This document shows, piece by piece, positions 34,579-43,452 of a DNA stretch of 58,122 nucleotides. The DNA lies in contig JAKSSE010000003.1 in NCBI GenBank assembly GCA_024403255.1, forward strand, positions 1 through 58,122. Reading direction: 5' to 3'. How positions within the stretch are numbered: the stretch's first letter is position 1; each line of letters opens with the position of its first letter. The translations under genes were made by a program, and so were the position numbers. The stretch is from Lachnospiraceae bacterium (GTDB lineage: Bacteria; Bacillota; Clostridia; Lachnospirales; Lachnospiraceae). The notes beneath the pieces were generated by a model, which saw nothing but the letters and a program-made list of their open reading frames with translations, did not search any database and was not told the DNA's origin.

Positions 34579-35018
34579 CAGGTCATAATATCTATAAGCA
34601 TTCCCTCGATTTCTCCAATCATATTAAGGATGCCTATATGATCTTTTTCATCTTTTAATAGTTCACCAGCAAGTTCATCAAGCTTTTCATCAACAAGCTT
34701 AATCATACCGTAAACTCTGTGTCGACCTCTTCTGTCGAGGAAATTTTCCCTCGAAAACTTATGAGATCGGTTTACGATTTCATTCATGAAGCCCTTAACT
34801 TTTTCACGGTATCTTTTCATGTCACGAATATCCATATGCTTTGCGATGTGCTCTCCAAGAGCCTGGATATCATCCATGTAATCTTTCAGAACAGCTGAAA
34901 GTTCCTCGTCTTCAATAGCTGAAGCAAGGGTAAATTTAAAAGTGTCATCTGCCTGAGCTGTATTTTGAGTTTGTCCTGTTGGCAAAACTCCCTGTGTTTC
35001 ATTTATTCTTAAATCCAT
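34578..35018 (-). CDS. YaaR/DUF327 family protein
   Basis: 146 residues, helical, without signal peptide. DYMDDIQALGEHIAKH and YREKVKGFMNEIVNRSHKF, then RHRVYGMIKLVDEKLDELAGELL, match the YaaR (DUF327) family found next to holB in Firmicutes. The function is not established. It overlaps gmk and holB by one base each, a tight operon. Confidence 0.88.
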   Translation of the reverse strand: MDLRINETQGVLPTGQTQNTAQADDTFKFTLASAIEDEELSAVLKDYMDDIQALGEHIAKHMDIRDMKRYREKVKGFMNEIVNRSHKFSRENFLDRRGRHRVYGMIKLVDEKLDELAGELLKDEKDHIGILNMIGEIEGMLIDIMT

Positions 35019-35608
35019 CAGATCTCCTGATTTTTAATGAATGACGATATATTTTCTATGGTGTCTTCTAATGCTTCGTTTTTAAAGCGCTTTATTATTC
35101 CTGCTTCTTTTAGCTTTTCTTCTGAAAAATCCTCAGCATCTGCTAAAAACCTGCGGCACATCTCCGCGTACTTTGGCTCTTTTTGCGACATCTCACGAGT
35201 TAGAGCACGCTGAAGCCTAATTCCATCATCAACTTCTATATATATAGGAACTACTTTTTCTTTTCCAAAGTAACTTTGAATCTTTGAAAAACTTTCAACC
35301 GTACCAATCACGATATAATCGTTTTGTGAAAAATCAATCTGCCCATCATCAACAGTAAAATAGGTCCAGTCGCCATGGCAGGTGTGGTAAACTCTTTTTT
35401 CCACCACTTTTCCTTCGTCTTCAAGAGTTTTTAAGTCATTATCATCCACAAAATGATACTCTTTCCCCTCTTTTTCACCAAATCTGATTGGGCGCGTTGT
35501 ATAAGGAACTATGGAATTTAGTTTTAATTCTGAAGACTCAAGCAACATGCGGTAAATCGTATCTTTTCCGGAGCTGCTTTTTCCCATCAAACAAAATAAT
35601 TTACTCAT
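35018..35608 (-). CDS. Guanylate kinase-family nucleotide kinase
   Basis: 196 residues with P-loop GKSSSGKDT (about 9-17) and the GMP-binding segment SIVPYTTRPIRFGEKEGKEYHFV (about 32-54, Thr-Thr-Arg-Pro and Glu typical of guanylate kinases). The later part is shorter and more diverged than in Gmk proper, so the substrate could differ. It occupies the slot that thymidylate kinase holds in the Bacillus tmk-yaaR-holB order. Its start codon has no ribosome site; a -10 box TATACT lies 6 bases upstream. Confidence 0.8.
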   Translation of the reverse strand: MSKLFCLMGKSSSGKDTIYRMLLESSELKLNSIVPYTTRPIRFGEKEGKEYHFVDDNDLKTLEDEGKVVEKRVYHTCHGDWTYFTVDDGQIDFSQNDYIVIGTVESFSKIQSYFGKEKVVPIYIEVDDGIRLQRALTREMSQKEPKYAEMCRRFLADAEDFSEEKLKEAGIIKRFKNEALEDTIENISSFIKNQEI

Positions 35609-35614
35609 AATTTT

Positions 35615-35643
35615 AGTATATAGGTTTTACTTTAGATTAACAA
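35615..35643 (-). promoter_or_regulatory. Promoter of the gmk operon, leaderless
   Basis: TTGTTA and TATACT, 17 bases apart on the minus strand. The -35 box overlaps the stop codon of the decarboxylase gene, and the -10 box ends 6 bases before the ATG, so transcription should start at or next to the start codon. Confidence 0.6.
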
Positions 35644-36953
35644 TTAGTTAGCGCGTTTAATCCTTCAATCTGAATGCCTTCAGAAATCAGTTTTTCTATT
35701 TGAAAAGCGTGATCTTCCTGTATAACTTCATCCTTTTGGACAAGCGGAATACCCGGTGGGTACGGAACCAAAGCAACGGGGCTTTTCATTCCTATCCATT
35801 TTCTATCAAAAAATTGATTGTTTCCGGCATTTTCAGTGTCCGGTGTTAGATTATCCTGCACCTTCGTTAAAGCTGATAAAAGTCTACCGAAGCCTTCCTT
35901 TGTATCACATACTGACGTCATTGCAAGAGCATAACCTGGCTGAGCCATCTCAAGCTCAATATGGTGTTCTTTTCTTAGAAAATCGGATAAACCTACGCCA
36001 CTTGCTCCCTTGGGCGGGATAAGTATAAGTTTTGAAATATCGCGGTTGTCTGATGGAAGGATGTATTTTGAATCTCTATAGATATCCTTCAGTCGGTTTA
36101 CATAAACATCGAAATCTTCCTTTGACTTATCGCTTTCCAAATATTTTAGACAGCTACTTATGCTGCTCATCAAAATATAAGATGGAGAAGACGTCTGAAA
36201 TACCTGTAAATAATACTGTATTTGTGTTATGTCAACCAACTCTCCGTTTACATGAAGTAATCCGGTGCTCGTAAGCGATGGCAGGGTTTTATGTAAACTA
36301 TGTACAACTACATCCGCTCCACTTTCCACAGCATTTTGAGGAAAGGCCTCATGGAATTTAAAATGTGCTCCATGTGCTGCATCAACTATCAGTGGAACAT
36401 TTGCTTTATGGCACACTTCTGCGATGCTCTTTAAGTCACTTGAAATTCCCTCATAAGTTGGAGAAGTGACAATTACAACCTTTGCATCTCTATGATCTTC
36501 AAGGGCTGCTGCAATATCAATTGCTGACACCGCTCCAGTAAGCTTTATATTAAAATCTGGGTAATTTCGCTCTTCTGGTGTTATGTAAACTGTATCTGCC
36601 TCTCGAAGTGTAAGTCCGTTAAATACAGATTTATGACAGTTTTTTGCCACAATCGCTTTTCCACCAAATGGCACAAGTGCTGCTATGGATGCAATAAGCC
36701 CGCAGGAACTTCCATTAACTAAAAGAAAGCTTTTTTCAGATCCAAAGATTTCTGCTGCGCGTTTTTGCTCTTCTTCTATAAGGCCCTGTGCGTTGTGAAG
36801 ATTATCAAAACCATCTATTTCAGTTATGTCAACCAAATTGCCTGTAGAATTATATAATTCCTTTAAAAATTCAGGATTTCTTTTGTGACCTGGCATATGA
36901 AAGGGGTAAAAATCACTGTCCCCATATTTTTGAAGCTCATCACAAAGTCTCAT
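35637..36953 (-). CDS. Orn/Lys/Arg decarboxylase-like PLP enzyme
   Basis: About 438 residues of the aminotransferase-fold basic amino-acid decarboxylase group (YaaO/SpeA-like). HMPGHKRN near residue 20 and the PLP-lysine in HSLHKTLPSLTSTG (about 220-233) are family marks, with DAAHGAHF before it. The usual large C-terminal domain is short, as in Bacillus YaaO. The ATG at 36953 forms a TGATG overlap with the AbiEii-like gene upstream, so this start is preferred over 36983. Substrate could be arginine, lysine or ornithine; product a polyamine precursor. Confidence 0.88.
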   Translation of the reverse strand: MRLCDELQKYGDSDFYPFHMPGHKRNPEFLKELYNSTGNLVDITEIDGFDNLHNAQGLIEEEQKRAAEIFGSEKSFLLVNGSSCGLIASIAALVPFGGKAIVAKNCHKSVFNGLTLREADTVYITPEERNYPDFNIKLTGAVSAIDIAAALEDHRDAKVVIVTSPTYEGISSDLKSIAEVCHKANVPLIVDAAHGAHFKFHEAFPQNAVESGADVVVHSLHKTLPSLTSTGLLHVNGELVDITQIQYYLQVFQTSSPSYILMSSISSCLKYLESDKSKEDFDVYVNRLKDIYRDSKYILPSDNRDISKLILIPPKGASGVGLSDFLRKEHHIELEMAQPGYALAMTSVCDTKEGFGRLLSALTKVQDNLTPDTENAGNNQFFDRKWIGMKSPVALVPYPPGIPLVQKDEVIQEDHAFQIEKLISEGIQIEGLNALTNC

Positions 36954-37834
36954 CACATGAACTTTCCTAACTCTGGCATCCAATCATCAAAGAAAACTTC
37001 ATCATTTGACAAAACCTGCCATACAGGTTTTATGAAAAAACAGGTTCTATATAGAGCCTCTGCCCACGATGGACCTTGAAGTTTTTTTACTCTAAGAAGA
37101 CTCTTCCATTTTTTTGCCATGTATTTATTGTTTACATAACTTTTTAGAATTTCAAATCGTTTATAATCAAGAGCCACATTGTTTTTCTTACAACTTTCTG
37201 CTAAAAACTCTGCAAACTTTCTTCCCGAAATAAAATTGTTTCTAGTTATGTCAACCACATCGAGGTATGGGCTTAATTCTCCTAGAAGCTCCAGCTTCTC
37301 AAAAATCAATGTATATATATCCGCCAGCCTTTTTTCTACGGGATATGTAAGAACTTTTATGCTTTTTTCTGACTCCATCGTCATTTGAAGCTCTTCATTT
37401 ACAGGCAAAAAGTCTTCTTCATTTGACTCAAAAAAATTAACCTCTAAAGGAATCTCATAATTTTCCATGTTGCCAAGAGCGTATATACTCTTTCCAATAA
37501 ATTTGACTTTCCATTTCAGAAAATCACTGTCTTTTCTTGGGAAAAGGCTAGATGAAAGCTCCTCCAGAACGTCTTCATCAATAGGCTTTCCAGCAACAAT
37601 ACCACTACTTACACTGTTTCTCACCAAATATTGCAGGTCTATTTTTAGCGGAGCCTCTTTTCTATAGGCTTCGATGTTAAAACCACCGGCATTTCGCAGA
37701 CAGACAGTTCTGCTAAATGCCCCGCTAAAGAGCCTTTCAATTGTCTGCTCAACAACTGCCGCTGCAATCATATTATGAAAAGGCACGTTTAAAAGTTCTG
37801 CCTTTTTTGTAATAGCTTCTATATTCAGCTTCAC
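36953..37834 (-). CDS. AbiEii-like nucleotidyltransferase-related protein, possibly degenerate toxin
   Basis: About 293 residues. Position after an AbiEi-type gene and general layout fit the AbiEii toxin family of type IV systems. The first motif reads NAGGFNIEAY and the metal-binding region LKIDLQYLV, where AbiEii normally has GG-x-AL and D-x-D; only one Asp remains, so catalysis is doubtful. Later a helix with EKRLADIYTLI fits the family. GTG at 37834 overlaps the upstream stop as TAGTG; a TTG at 37843 is the alternative. The end is coupled to the decarboxylase gene. Confidence 0.62.
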   Translation of the reverse strand: MKLNIEAITKKAELLNVPFHNMIAAAVVEQTIERLFSGAFSRTVCLRNAGGFNIEAYRKEAPLKIDLQYLVRNSVSSGIVAGKPIDEDVLEELSSSLFPRKDSDFLKWKVKFIGKSIYALGNMENYEIPLEVNFFESNEEDFLPVNEELQMTMESEKSIKVLTYPVEKRLADIYTLIFEKLELLGELSPYLDVVDITRNNFISGRKFAEFLAESCKKNNVALDYKRFEILKSYVNNKYMAKKWKSLLRVKKLQGPSWAEALYRTCFFIKPVWQVLSNDEVFFDDWMPELGKFM

Positions 37835-38463
37835 TACAGCCAAACCTCTATCATGTACTGAACCTTAGTTACAACTTTTCTTTCCTTTGCAAACTCCATG
37901 AGAGCTGCCACGTCCTTTTTAGGATCATCAATATAGCCACGAAGCGCAGACTTCACTGTCTCCCTATCAAGCTTTTCCTGATATTTTAAAACATCACAGA
38001 TTAGTCTGTCCCTTGTATATATCTTCATCTGACCATCGCCAATTTTAGTAGATGTAACGCCAAGATTTAAAACTTCAGGCTCAGTATAATATGGTTCCAA
38101 AATAGGATAATCAACGTTGAATCTTGACTTACTTGTATTTTTACTAATAGCAATGGTCCAGTTATAAGGCTTTTTTTCTATATATCCATAGGCAAAGAGT
38201 GCACTCTCCATGGTGAGAATGCCGTCTGGGAACATTCTCCACACGAGCTGATCCTGACTGTAATTTTCAGATGAAAGAGTATAGTAGCCACTTTTTATTC
38301 TGGTAAGTATTCCCTGAGAAGTAAGTGCAAGTATTCTTCTGTAATCTATGCCAAGTTTTTCTAAATCCGCGGTTTTTGCTATACCATCATGGTCATCAAG
38401 AAAAAACCTGATTTTTTCTTCTATCAATATGCGCTTTTCTTCTCTGCTTAAGTTGTTTTCCAT
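37834..38463 (-). CDS. AbiEi-type antitoxin/transcription regulator
   Basis: A 209-residue protein with an N-terminal winged-helix region (about 22-65) that includes YRRILALTSQGILTRIKSGYYTL, the AbiEi_4 pattern, followed by the family domain with ESALFAYGYIEKKPYNWTIAI and the C-terminal DRLICDVLKYQEKLDRETVKSALRGYI. In type IV systems AbiEi represses its operon and counteracts AbiEii. Ribosome site AGAGG before the ATG. It heads a three-gene coupled unit that ends with the decarboxylase, which is unusual. Confidence 0.78.
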   Translation of the reverse strand: MENNLSREEKRILIEEKIRFFLDDHDGIAKTADLEKLGIDYRRILALTSQGILTRIKSGYYTLSSENYSQDQLVWRMFPDGILTMESALFAYGYIEKKPYNWTIAISKNTSKSRFNVDYPILEPYYTEPEVLNLGVTSTKIGDGQMKIYTRDRLICDVLKYQEKLDRETVKSALRGYIDDPKKDVAALMEFAKERKVVTKVQYMIEVWL

Positions 38464-38634
38464 TTTCGCCTCTTTGTTCCACTTGCTAATGATGGTTTAG
38501 GTAAATTTATACTATTGTACCTTTTTATAAGTGTTTTTACAAGAAGAGGATATCTGTCTTTTTTCCACTTGTATTTCGAAAAAAGACAAAGTATAATGTC
38601 TTTAATATTGATATATTACAAATTAGGAGACATT

Positions 38635-39153
38635 ATGGATACAATTATCACTCCTGGCGAAGGAACAAGAAGCAATCCTTCCCGTAAGGTTTGCGAAGAA
38701 AACATTAGAAGAATCCTCATTACAGAAATTCTAAAAAATGGCTCAAACACCCATTTCAAAAAAGCCACAGACTTTATGGATTACTTTGAATCACTTTACC
38801 CTGCATCAGATGCTCTTACCAAGCAGGTACAACGTGCTGTAAAATCCATGAATATGCCAAAGGATGAAAATGGTTTTTATGTTCCGGATAAAACTTCTGA
38901 ACAGATGGAAGAAGATAAGGAAATCGCAAAACTTATCCAAAGAAACTTTTCAGGGGTCACTCAAATCGAAAATTTAAAAGCACTTCATATAGAAGTTGCC
39001 GACTCTGTAAAAAACTATCTTGTTTCTTTAATTTCAAAAAGCAGTACCTTCAAAGGAAAGTATTTCGCTGTAGTTGAAACTGGAAATGGAATCATGTTTT
39101 TAGGTTCAGATCTTACTTCTGTACAGAATATTATAGAAAATATGATCTCTTAG
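38635..39153 (+). CDS. Uncharacterised protein, weakly ArgR-like
   Basis: 172 residues from the ATG at 38635, which has TTAGGAG before it; a longer frame to 38515 lacks a ribosome site. No signal peptide. An N-terminal helical half with a Lys-rich helix (RRILITEILKNGSNTH) and a C-terminal alpha-beta half (NLKALHIEVADSVKNYLVSLIS, then KYFAVVETGNGIMFLGSD) recall the two-domain layout of arginine repressors, but key motifs (GTIAGDDT) are absent. I do not claim that function. It stands alone between the AbiE operon and dacA-like gene. Confidence 0.6.
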   Translation: MDTIITPGEGTRSNPSRKVCEENIRRILITEILKNGSNTHFKKATDFMDYFESLYPASDALTKQVQRAVKSMNMPKDENGFYVPDKTSEQMEEDKEIAKLIQRNFSGVTQIENLKALHIEVADSVKNYLVSLISKSSTFKGKYFAVVETGNGIMFLGSDLTSVQNIIENMIS

Positions 39154-39233
39154 AAAATGTAATATTTTATAATACTTTTGGCATAAATTGTCAGACAATG
39201 ATCTTTCAAACATATCAAGTCTTATTAAAACAA

Positions 39234-39270
39234 AAAGGACAGCTTTCCCGAGAAAGTCTGTCCTTTATCT
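39234..39270. terminator. Bidirectional terminator between 39153 and 39314
   Basis: AAAGGACAG-x-TTTC pairs with GAAAG-x-CTGTCCTTT with a short loop and one mismatch; A-run before, T-rich after. It serves the two convergent genes. Confidence 0.85.
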
Positions 39271-39313
39271 TTTATAATGTCCTTTATTTCGAGGTATAAA
39301 ATTATTTTTGTCT

Positions 39314-40771
39314 TTATTTATAACCTTTTGGCATTTTAATTCTGTTCTTCTTTTCAGCCTTTCTCATGCTTTTTCCTCGACGCTTTTCCAGGCTGTTTTC
39401 TATCTTATGATATTTAGGACCTTTCTTATTCTGGCTCTTTTTTCTCTCCCACTTATAGTAAATCTTAGGTAAAGTTAATGCCGCCAAAACAGTTAATGCT
39501 GCGCCTACAATCACAATACCAACAATCATCAAAACCTTTTTTATGTCAACCGCAACAATCTTGTCCTGCGTCTGTGCAAGCTCTTCTAAAGTGGTGAACT
39601 GGAACTCTTCTGTGTCCGGTGTAGCCATTACTATATCTGTAGATCCAACATGTCTATTTTCATAGCTATAATTTAATCTAGCTACGACATTTTCACCCTC
39701 AAGATTTTCATAGCTTACTTCTCTCTTTAAATCAGAAAAGGCTGCCGTCTTAGGAAGAACAACACTTCCTGCAGGGCTTAAGCTAAAGAAATCCAAATCC
39801 TCACTTAACTCACCGGTATTACTAATCTCTGCAAAATCCTCTTCATTTTCAGAGACGTTTAAAAGCTGGAAATTGTCAAAGCAAAAATCTAATAGCGCGG
39901 TAGTTCCTACATAGTTATCACTTGATTGCGGTGCATCCATAACTACGCAAATAAGTGTCATTCCGTCTTTTTCTGCGTAAGTCACGAGCGTTGCGTTTGC
40001 ATCAGATGTATATCCTGTCTTTCCACCTATACAATAAGGGTAAACATATTTATTGGTTTTTAGCGGGTAAAGCATCTCATGATGGTTTCTCAAATAAGTC
40101 TCTTCATCTTTGTGCTTATTTGTAAAAGGAATGGTATAGGTTTTAGTTCCAACTACTTTCCTAAACTCATCATTTGAAAAAGCTTCCTTGGAAATAAGGG
40201 CCATATCATAAGCGCATGTATAATGATTTTCATCATGCAATCCATGAGGATTAGAAAAATGCGTGTTTTTACAGCCAATCTCTTTCACGCGCTCATTCAT
40301 TTTATCCGCAAAAGCTTCTATACTGCCTGAAACATGCTCTGCCAAAGCGTAAGCGCATTCGTTTGAAGACTCGAGCATCATTCCATACAAAGTCTGCTCA
40401 ACTGTCATCTCCTCACCGATATCACGGGCAATTCCTGATCCTTCTGTTTTTCTGATAGAATCCTCAGAAAAAACCAAAGTATCCTGGAGCCCACCATTTT
40501 CAACGGTCAAAAGGCCCGTCATGATTTTAGTTATACTTGCAGGATAATGTGCGTCGGTTGGATTTTTTTCGTATAGGATAGTTCCTGTAGAATATTCCAT
40601 AACTACTGCAGAACTTGCTGCAACGTCAGGACCTATCGGCCAATAACCCGTTTCCTCTGCACTTATTTCTTCTGCATCTTCCACCTCTTCTGCGGCAAAA
40701 GCCACAGATGCTGGCGCAGAAAACGCTAAAAACCCAGTTAATATAATTGTAAAAATTCTTTTAAAATGCAT
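39314..40771 (-). CDS. D-alanyl-D-alanine carboxypeptidase (penicillin-binding protein 5 family)
   Basis: 485 residues from the ATG at 40771. Signal peptide (about 1-27), then the S11 peptidase domain with the three active motifs: S-x-x-K in ASITKIMTG (near 75), S-x-N in SSNECAYAL (near 140) and KTG in GGKTGYTSDAN (near 245). It trims the terminal D-Ala of peptidoglycan. The C-terminus has a second membrane helix (LMIVGIVIVGAALTVLAAL) and a very basic cytoplasmic tail of about 40 residues, so it is doubly anchored. The start has no ribosome site, and TATACT lies 6 bases upstream. Confidence 0.93.
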   Translation of the reverse strand: MHFKRIFTIILTGFLAFSAPASVAFAAEEVEDAEEISAEETGYWPIGPDVAASSAVVMEYSTGTILYEKNPTDAHYPASITKIMTGLLTVENGGLQDTLVFSEDSIRKTEGSGIARDIGEEMTVEQTLYGMMLESSNECAYALAEHVSGSIEAFADKMNERVKEIGCKNTHFSNPHGLHDENHYTCAYDMALISKEAFSNDEFRKVVGTKTYTIPFTNKHKDEETYLRNHHEMLYPLKTNKYVYPYCIGGKTGYTSDANATLVTYAEKDGMTLICVVMDAPQSSDNYVGTTALLDFCFDNFQLLNVSENEEDFAEISNTGELSEDLDFFSLSPAGSVVLPKTAAFSDLKREVSYENLEGENVVARLNYSYENRHVGSTDIVMATPDTEEFQFTTLEELAQTQDKIVAVDIKKVLMIVGIVIVGAALTVLAALTLPKIYYKWERKKSQNKKGPKYHKIENSLEKRRGKSMRKAEKKNRIKMPKGYK

Positions 40772-40777
40772 GCGAAA

Positions 40778-40783
40778 AGTATA
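40778..40783 (-). promoter_or_regulatory. -10 box of the D,D-carboxypeptidase gene, leaderless
   Basis: TATACT on the minus strand ends 6 bases before the ATG. The -35 region is poor (TTTTCC at 17 bases). It is back-to-back with the divergent promoter of the rRNA methyltransferase gene. Confidence 0.5.
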
Positions 40784-40790
40784 GCACACC

Positions 40791-40819
40791 TTGACAGGCG
40801 GGAAAAGGCGAAACATAAT
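40791..40819 (+). promoter_or_regulatory. Promoter of the rRNA methyltransferase gene, leaderless
   Basis: Perfect TTGACA and CATAAT, 17 bases apart. The -10 box ends 6 bases before the ATG at 40826, so transcription should start at the A of the ATG. No Shine-Dalgarno sequence exists before this start. Confidence 0.7.
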
Positions 40820-40825
40820 GTGTTC

Positions 40826-42154
40826 ATGATTAATTTACCACAAGATTTTGAAAAAAGAATGAAATCTCAATTAGGGGACGAATTCAATGAATTTTTAGCT
40901 TCTTTTGAGGATGGAAAAATTTTTGCACTTAGGCTGTGTGAAGATGCGGATGATTCTATTTTCCCTGGCGCTCTTTCTCCTGTAGCGTGGTGCCCAACAG
41001 GTTTTTATTACGAGGAATCATTAAAACCAGGCTCTCACCCATATCACGAAGCCGGCGTTTATTATATTCAGGATGCTTCTGCGATGCTTCCTGCTGAAAT
41101 GCTGGATGTAAATCCTGGTGATATTGTTTTGGATTTATGTGCTGCACCAGGCGGAAAAAGCACACAACTTGGAAAAAAATTAAAAGGAGAAGGACTTTTA
41201 GTTTCTAACGAAATTATTCCATCAAGGTCAAAAATTCTTTCTGAAAACATAGAAAGAATGGGGATTTCTAACTGCATAGTTACAAATGAAGCTCCCGAAG
41301 ATCTCTCAAAAAAACTCCCTGAGTTTTTCGATAAAATATTAGTTGATGCTCCATGTTCTGGCGAAGGAATGTTCAGGAAAAATCCTGATGCCATGAATGA
41401 ATGGAGCCTTGATAATGTGAAAATGTGTGCCGACAGACAGGATTATATCTTAGATGAAGCAGTAAAAATGCTTAAATCTGGTGGCACAATAGTATATTCT
41501 ACCTGCACATTCAGTCCTGAAGAAGATGAGGAATGCATGGAAAGATTCCTTTCGCGCTACTCTGACTTTATGTTAACCAAACAAGAGCGGCTATGGCCTC
41601 ATAAAGTAAAAGGAGAAGGGCATTTTTCCGCAGTTTTACAACATAAAGGCAATTCTGATACATCAGCAGATGACATTTATGTAAACCCAAAAAAGAAAGG
41701 AAAAGCCTCCCCTGCCGATGAAGCTCTTTCCTTATTTAAGAAGTTTTCTAAGGATGTTTTTGAAAAAGATTATATTAATAACCTTTTATCTGATAAGATC
41801 CCTGTTCTTTTCGGAGATCAGCTTTACATTTTGCCAAAAGAAGCGCCATCTTTAAAGGGAATCAAGGTTGTACGTCCAGGTCTTCATCTTGGAACAATAA
41901 AAAAGGACAGATTTGAACCTTCACATGCGCTCGCCTTATTATGTAAACCACAGTTTGTAAAAAATAATGTCTCTTTTAGCGCTGATTCAAAAGAAATTCG
42001 GGATTATATTTGGGGACAGGCACTATTCACTGAAAATAAAAACGAGGGATGGACCCTCGTTTGTGTAGATAATTTTTCTATTGGATGGGGAAAACTCACC
42101 AAAGGTCAGCTTAAAAACCATTATCCTAAAGGACTTAGAAAGGTTCTGCAATAA
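40826..42154 (+). CDS. RsmB/NOP family rRNA m5C methyltransferase (RsmF-like)
   Basis: A 442-residue enzyme. SAM-binding motif I is LDLCAAPGGKSTQLG (near 109-123), motif IV with the first catalytic Cys is DAPCSGEGMFRKNPD (near 174-188), and the nucleophile Cys is in YSTCTFSPEEDE (near 226-237). C-terminal 150 residues fit the RsmF/YebU group with a PUA-like domain. It methylates cytosines in rRNA. The ATG at 40826 is chosen because a promoter sits against it and the family start follows (INLPQDFEKRM). The 3' end overlaps trmB by 20 bases. Confidence 0.92.
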   Translation: MINLPQDFEKRMKSQLGDEFNEFLASFEDGKIFALRLCEDADDSIFPGALSPVAWCPTGFYYEESLKPGSHPYHEAGVYYIQDASAMLPAEMLDVNPGDIVLDLCAAPGGKSTQLGKKLKGEGLLVSNEIIPSRSKILSENIERMGISNCIVTNEAPEDLSKKLPEFFDKILVDAPCSGEGMFRKNPDAMNEWSLDNVKMCADRQDYILDEAVKMLKSGGTIVYSTCTFSPEEDEECMERFLSRYSDFMLTKQERLWPHKVKGEGHFSAVLQHKGNSDTSADDIYVNPKKKGKASPADEALSLFKKFSKDVFEKDYINNLLSDKIPVLFGDQLYILPKEAPSLKGIKVVRPGLHLGTIKKDRFEPSHALALLCKPQFVKNNVSFSADSKEIRDYIWGQALFTENKNEGWTLVCVDNFSIGWGKLTKGQLKNHYPKGLRKVLQ

Positions 42155-42779
42155 GCTTACAAATTGGATTTCCTTTTGCTGAAAACTTCGCCTCATACTC
42201 AGTCATAATATTACCAGCATTCATGCTCTCATCATTATGAAGATCATAAGTTACAGCAGTAAGGTTATATCCCTCATGCTCCTTTATGGTTTCAACCGAA
42301 TAATCAAAAAGGCCTTTGTTATCTGTTTTAAACTCAAGTCTTGCATCGGTTGACATAACTTTTAAATATCTGTCTAGAAACAAAGGTGACGTAAGTCGCC
42401 TTTTTGCATGTCTGTCTTTTGGCCAAGGATCAGAAAAATTAAGATATATTCTATCAACCTCTCCCTTTTCGAAGAAAGCCTCTAAGAAACTGGCATCTCC
42501 ACATACAAATCTAAGATTTGGCAAAGGCTCGACATCATTTTTAAGTACCGCCTTATACATAACAGACTCATATCTCTCGATACCAATATAATTTATATCT
42601 GGGTTTTCCTTCGCAAGCGCCAGAATAAACTGGCCTTTTCCCATTCCTATTTCAATATGAAGAGGCGCCTCATTCGAAAACGCCTCATTCCACTTACCTT
42701 TATATTCTCCAGGGTTCTTTATGCAGGCTTCTGATGCCTCGATTATCCCTGGTGCCTCTGGCACATTTCTAAGTCTCAT
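42135..42779 (-). CDS. trmB: tRNA (guanine-N7-)-methyltransferase
   Basis: A 214-residue class I methyltransferase that makes m7G46 in tRNA. HIEIGMGKGQFILALAKENP (near 38-57) is the SAM motif and NFSDPWPKDRHAKRRL (near 113-128) is the TrmB signature. The start overlaps the end of the coiled-coil gene upstream by 11 bases. The tail overlaps the convergent methyltransferase gene. Confidence 0.97.
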   Translation of the reverse strand: MRLRNVPEAPGIIEASEACIKNPGEYKGKWNEAFSNEAPLHIEIGMGKGQFILALAKENPDINYIGIERYESVMYKAVLKNDVEPLPNLRFVCGDASFLEAFFEKGEVDRIYLNFSDPWPKDRHAKRRLTSPLFLDRYLKVMSTDARLEFKTDNKGLFDYSVETIKEHEGYNLTAVTYDLHNDESMNAGNIMTEYEAKFSAKGNPICKLIAEPF

Positions 42780-43344
42780 TCGCTCTCTTTACTCTACGAT
42801 TGATATCATCAACCATTGCTTTATCGACTAAATCAATCTTAACATTTTCCTTATCTTCAGTCTTTTGAGAAGACTTCTGAAGCTCACTGACTCTTTCCTG
42901 TCTTTTTTCTTCAGACTGCTGTTCAGCTTCTCGAAGCTCCTGCTGACGCTCTCTTCTTTCCTGCTCAGCCTCTTTTAAAGCCTGCTCGTACTCAGCTCTC
43001 TCGCGTTTAGCTTCCTGCTCTTTCTGAATAGCTTCTTTTCTGTCAGCTTCTTTCTTTACTTCTTCAGCACGAATTTCTTCGTTATTACGAACGGTTCTTT
43101 GCTCTGCCTTATCATCTTTTGCAATGACTCTGGCATCCTCAAGCTCTTCGCCGTCCTTGCTGACATCCAAAGTATCACCATCTTCAGAAACAGATCTATG
43201 CTCCTCCTGTGGCGCTACCTTTTCTTTTTCTACAGCTATTTTATTTTCATCCTGCTGAAGGATTCTTTCCTCGCGAACAGCTTCGGTCTCTTTTCTGACA
43301 AGCTCACCAGCTGCTACGCCAATATTCTCCATAGATACAGCCAT
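42769..43344 (-). CDS. Coiled-coil protein of unknown function
   Basis: 191 residues from the ATG at 43344 (ribosome site GAGGG at 43350s). It is almost entirely Glu/Lys/Arg/Gln-rich helix with heptad-like repeats (KEQEAKRERAEYEQALKEAE), no signal or membrane segment. I recognise no family. It is coupled to trmB by an 11-base overlap. Confidence 0.7.
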   Translation of the reverse strand: MAVSMENIGVAAGELVRKETEAVREERILQQDENKIAVEKEKVAPQEEHRSVSEDGDTLDVSKDGEELEDARVIAKDDKAEQRTVRNNEEIRAEEVKKEADRKEAIQKEQEAKRERAEYEQALKEAEQERRERQQELREAEQQSEEKRQERVSELQKSSQKTEDKENVKIDLVDKAMVDDINRRVKRANET

Positions 43345-43433
43345 ATTTTTGCCCTCTTTTGTTTGGACTCTCCCCAAAACAACGCACCTAAGCCGATTAT
43401 AGCATAATTTCAGAAAAATCAAGACTTTTTCTA

Positions 43434-43442
43434 TGATATAAT
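43434..43442 (+). promoter_or_regulatory. Extended -10 promoter of the pseudouridine synthase gene
   Basis: TG-A-TATAAT (TGN-extended -10) without a convincing -35 box. The -10 box ends 10 bases before the ATG at 43453, giving a leader of about 4 bases; no ribosome site is present. Confidence 0.5.
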
Positions 43443-43452
43443 TAAGAAAATC

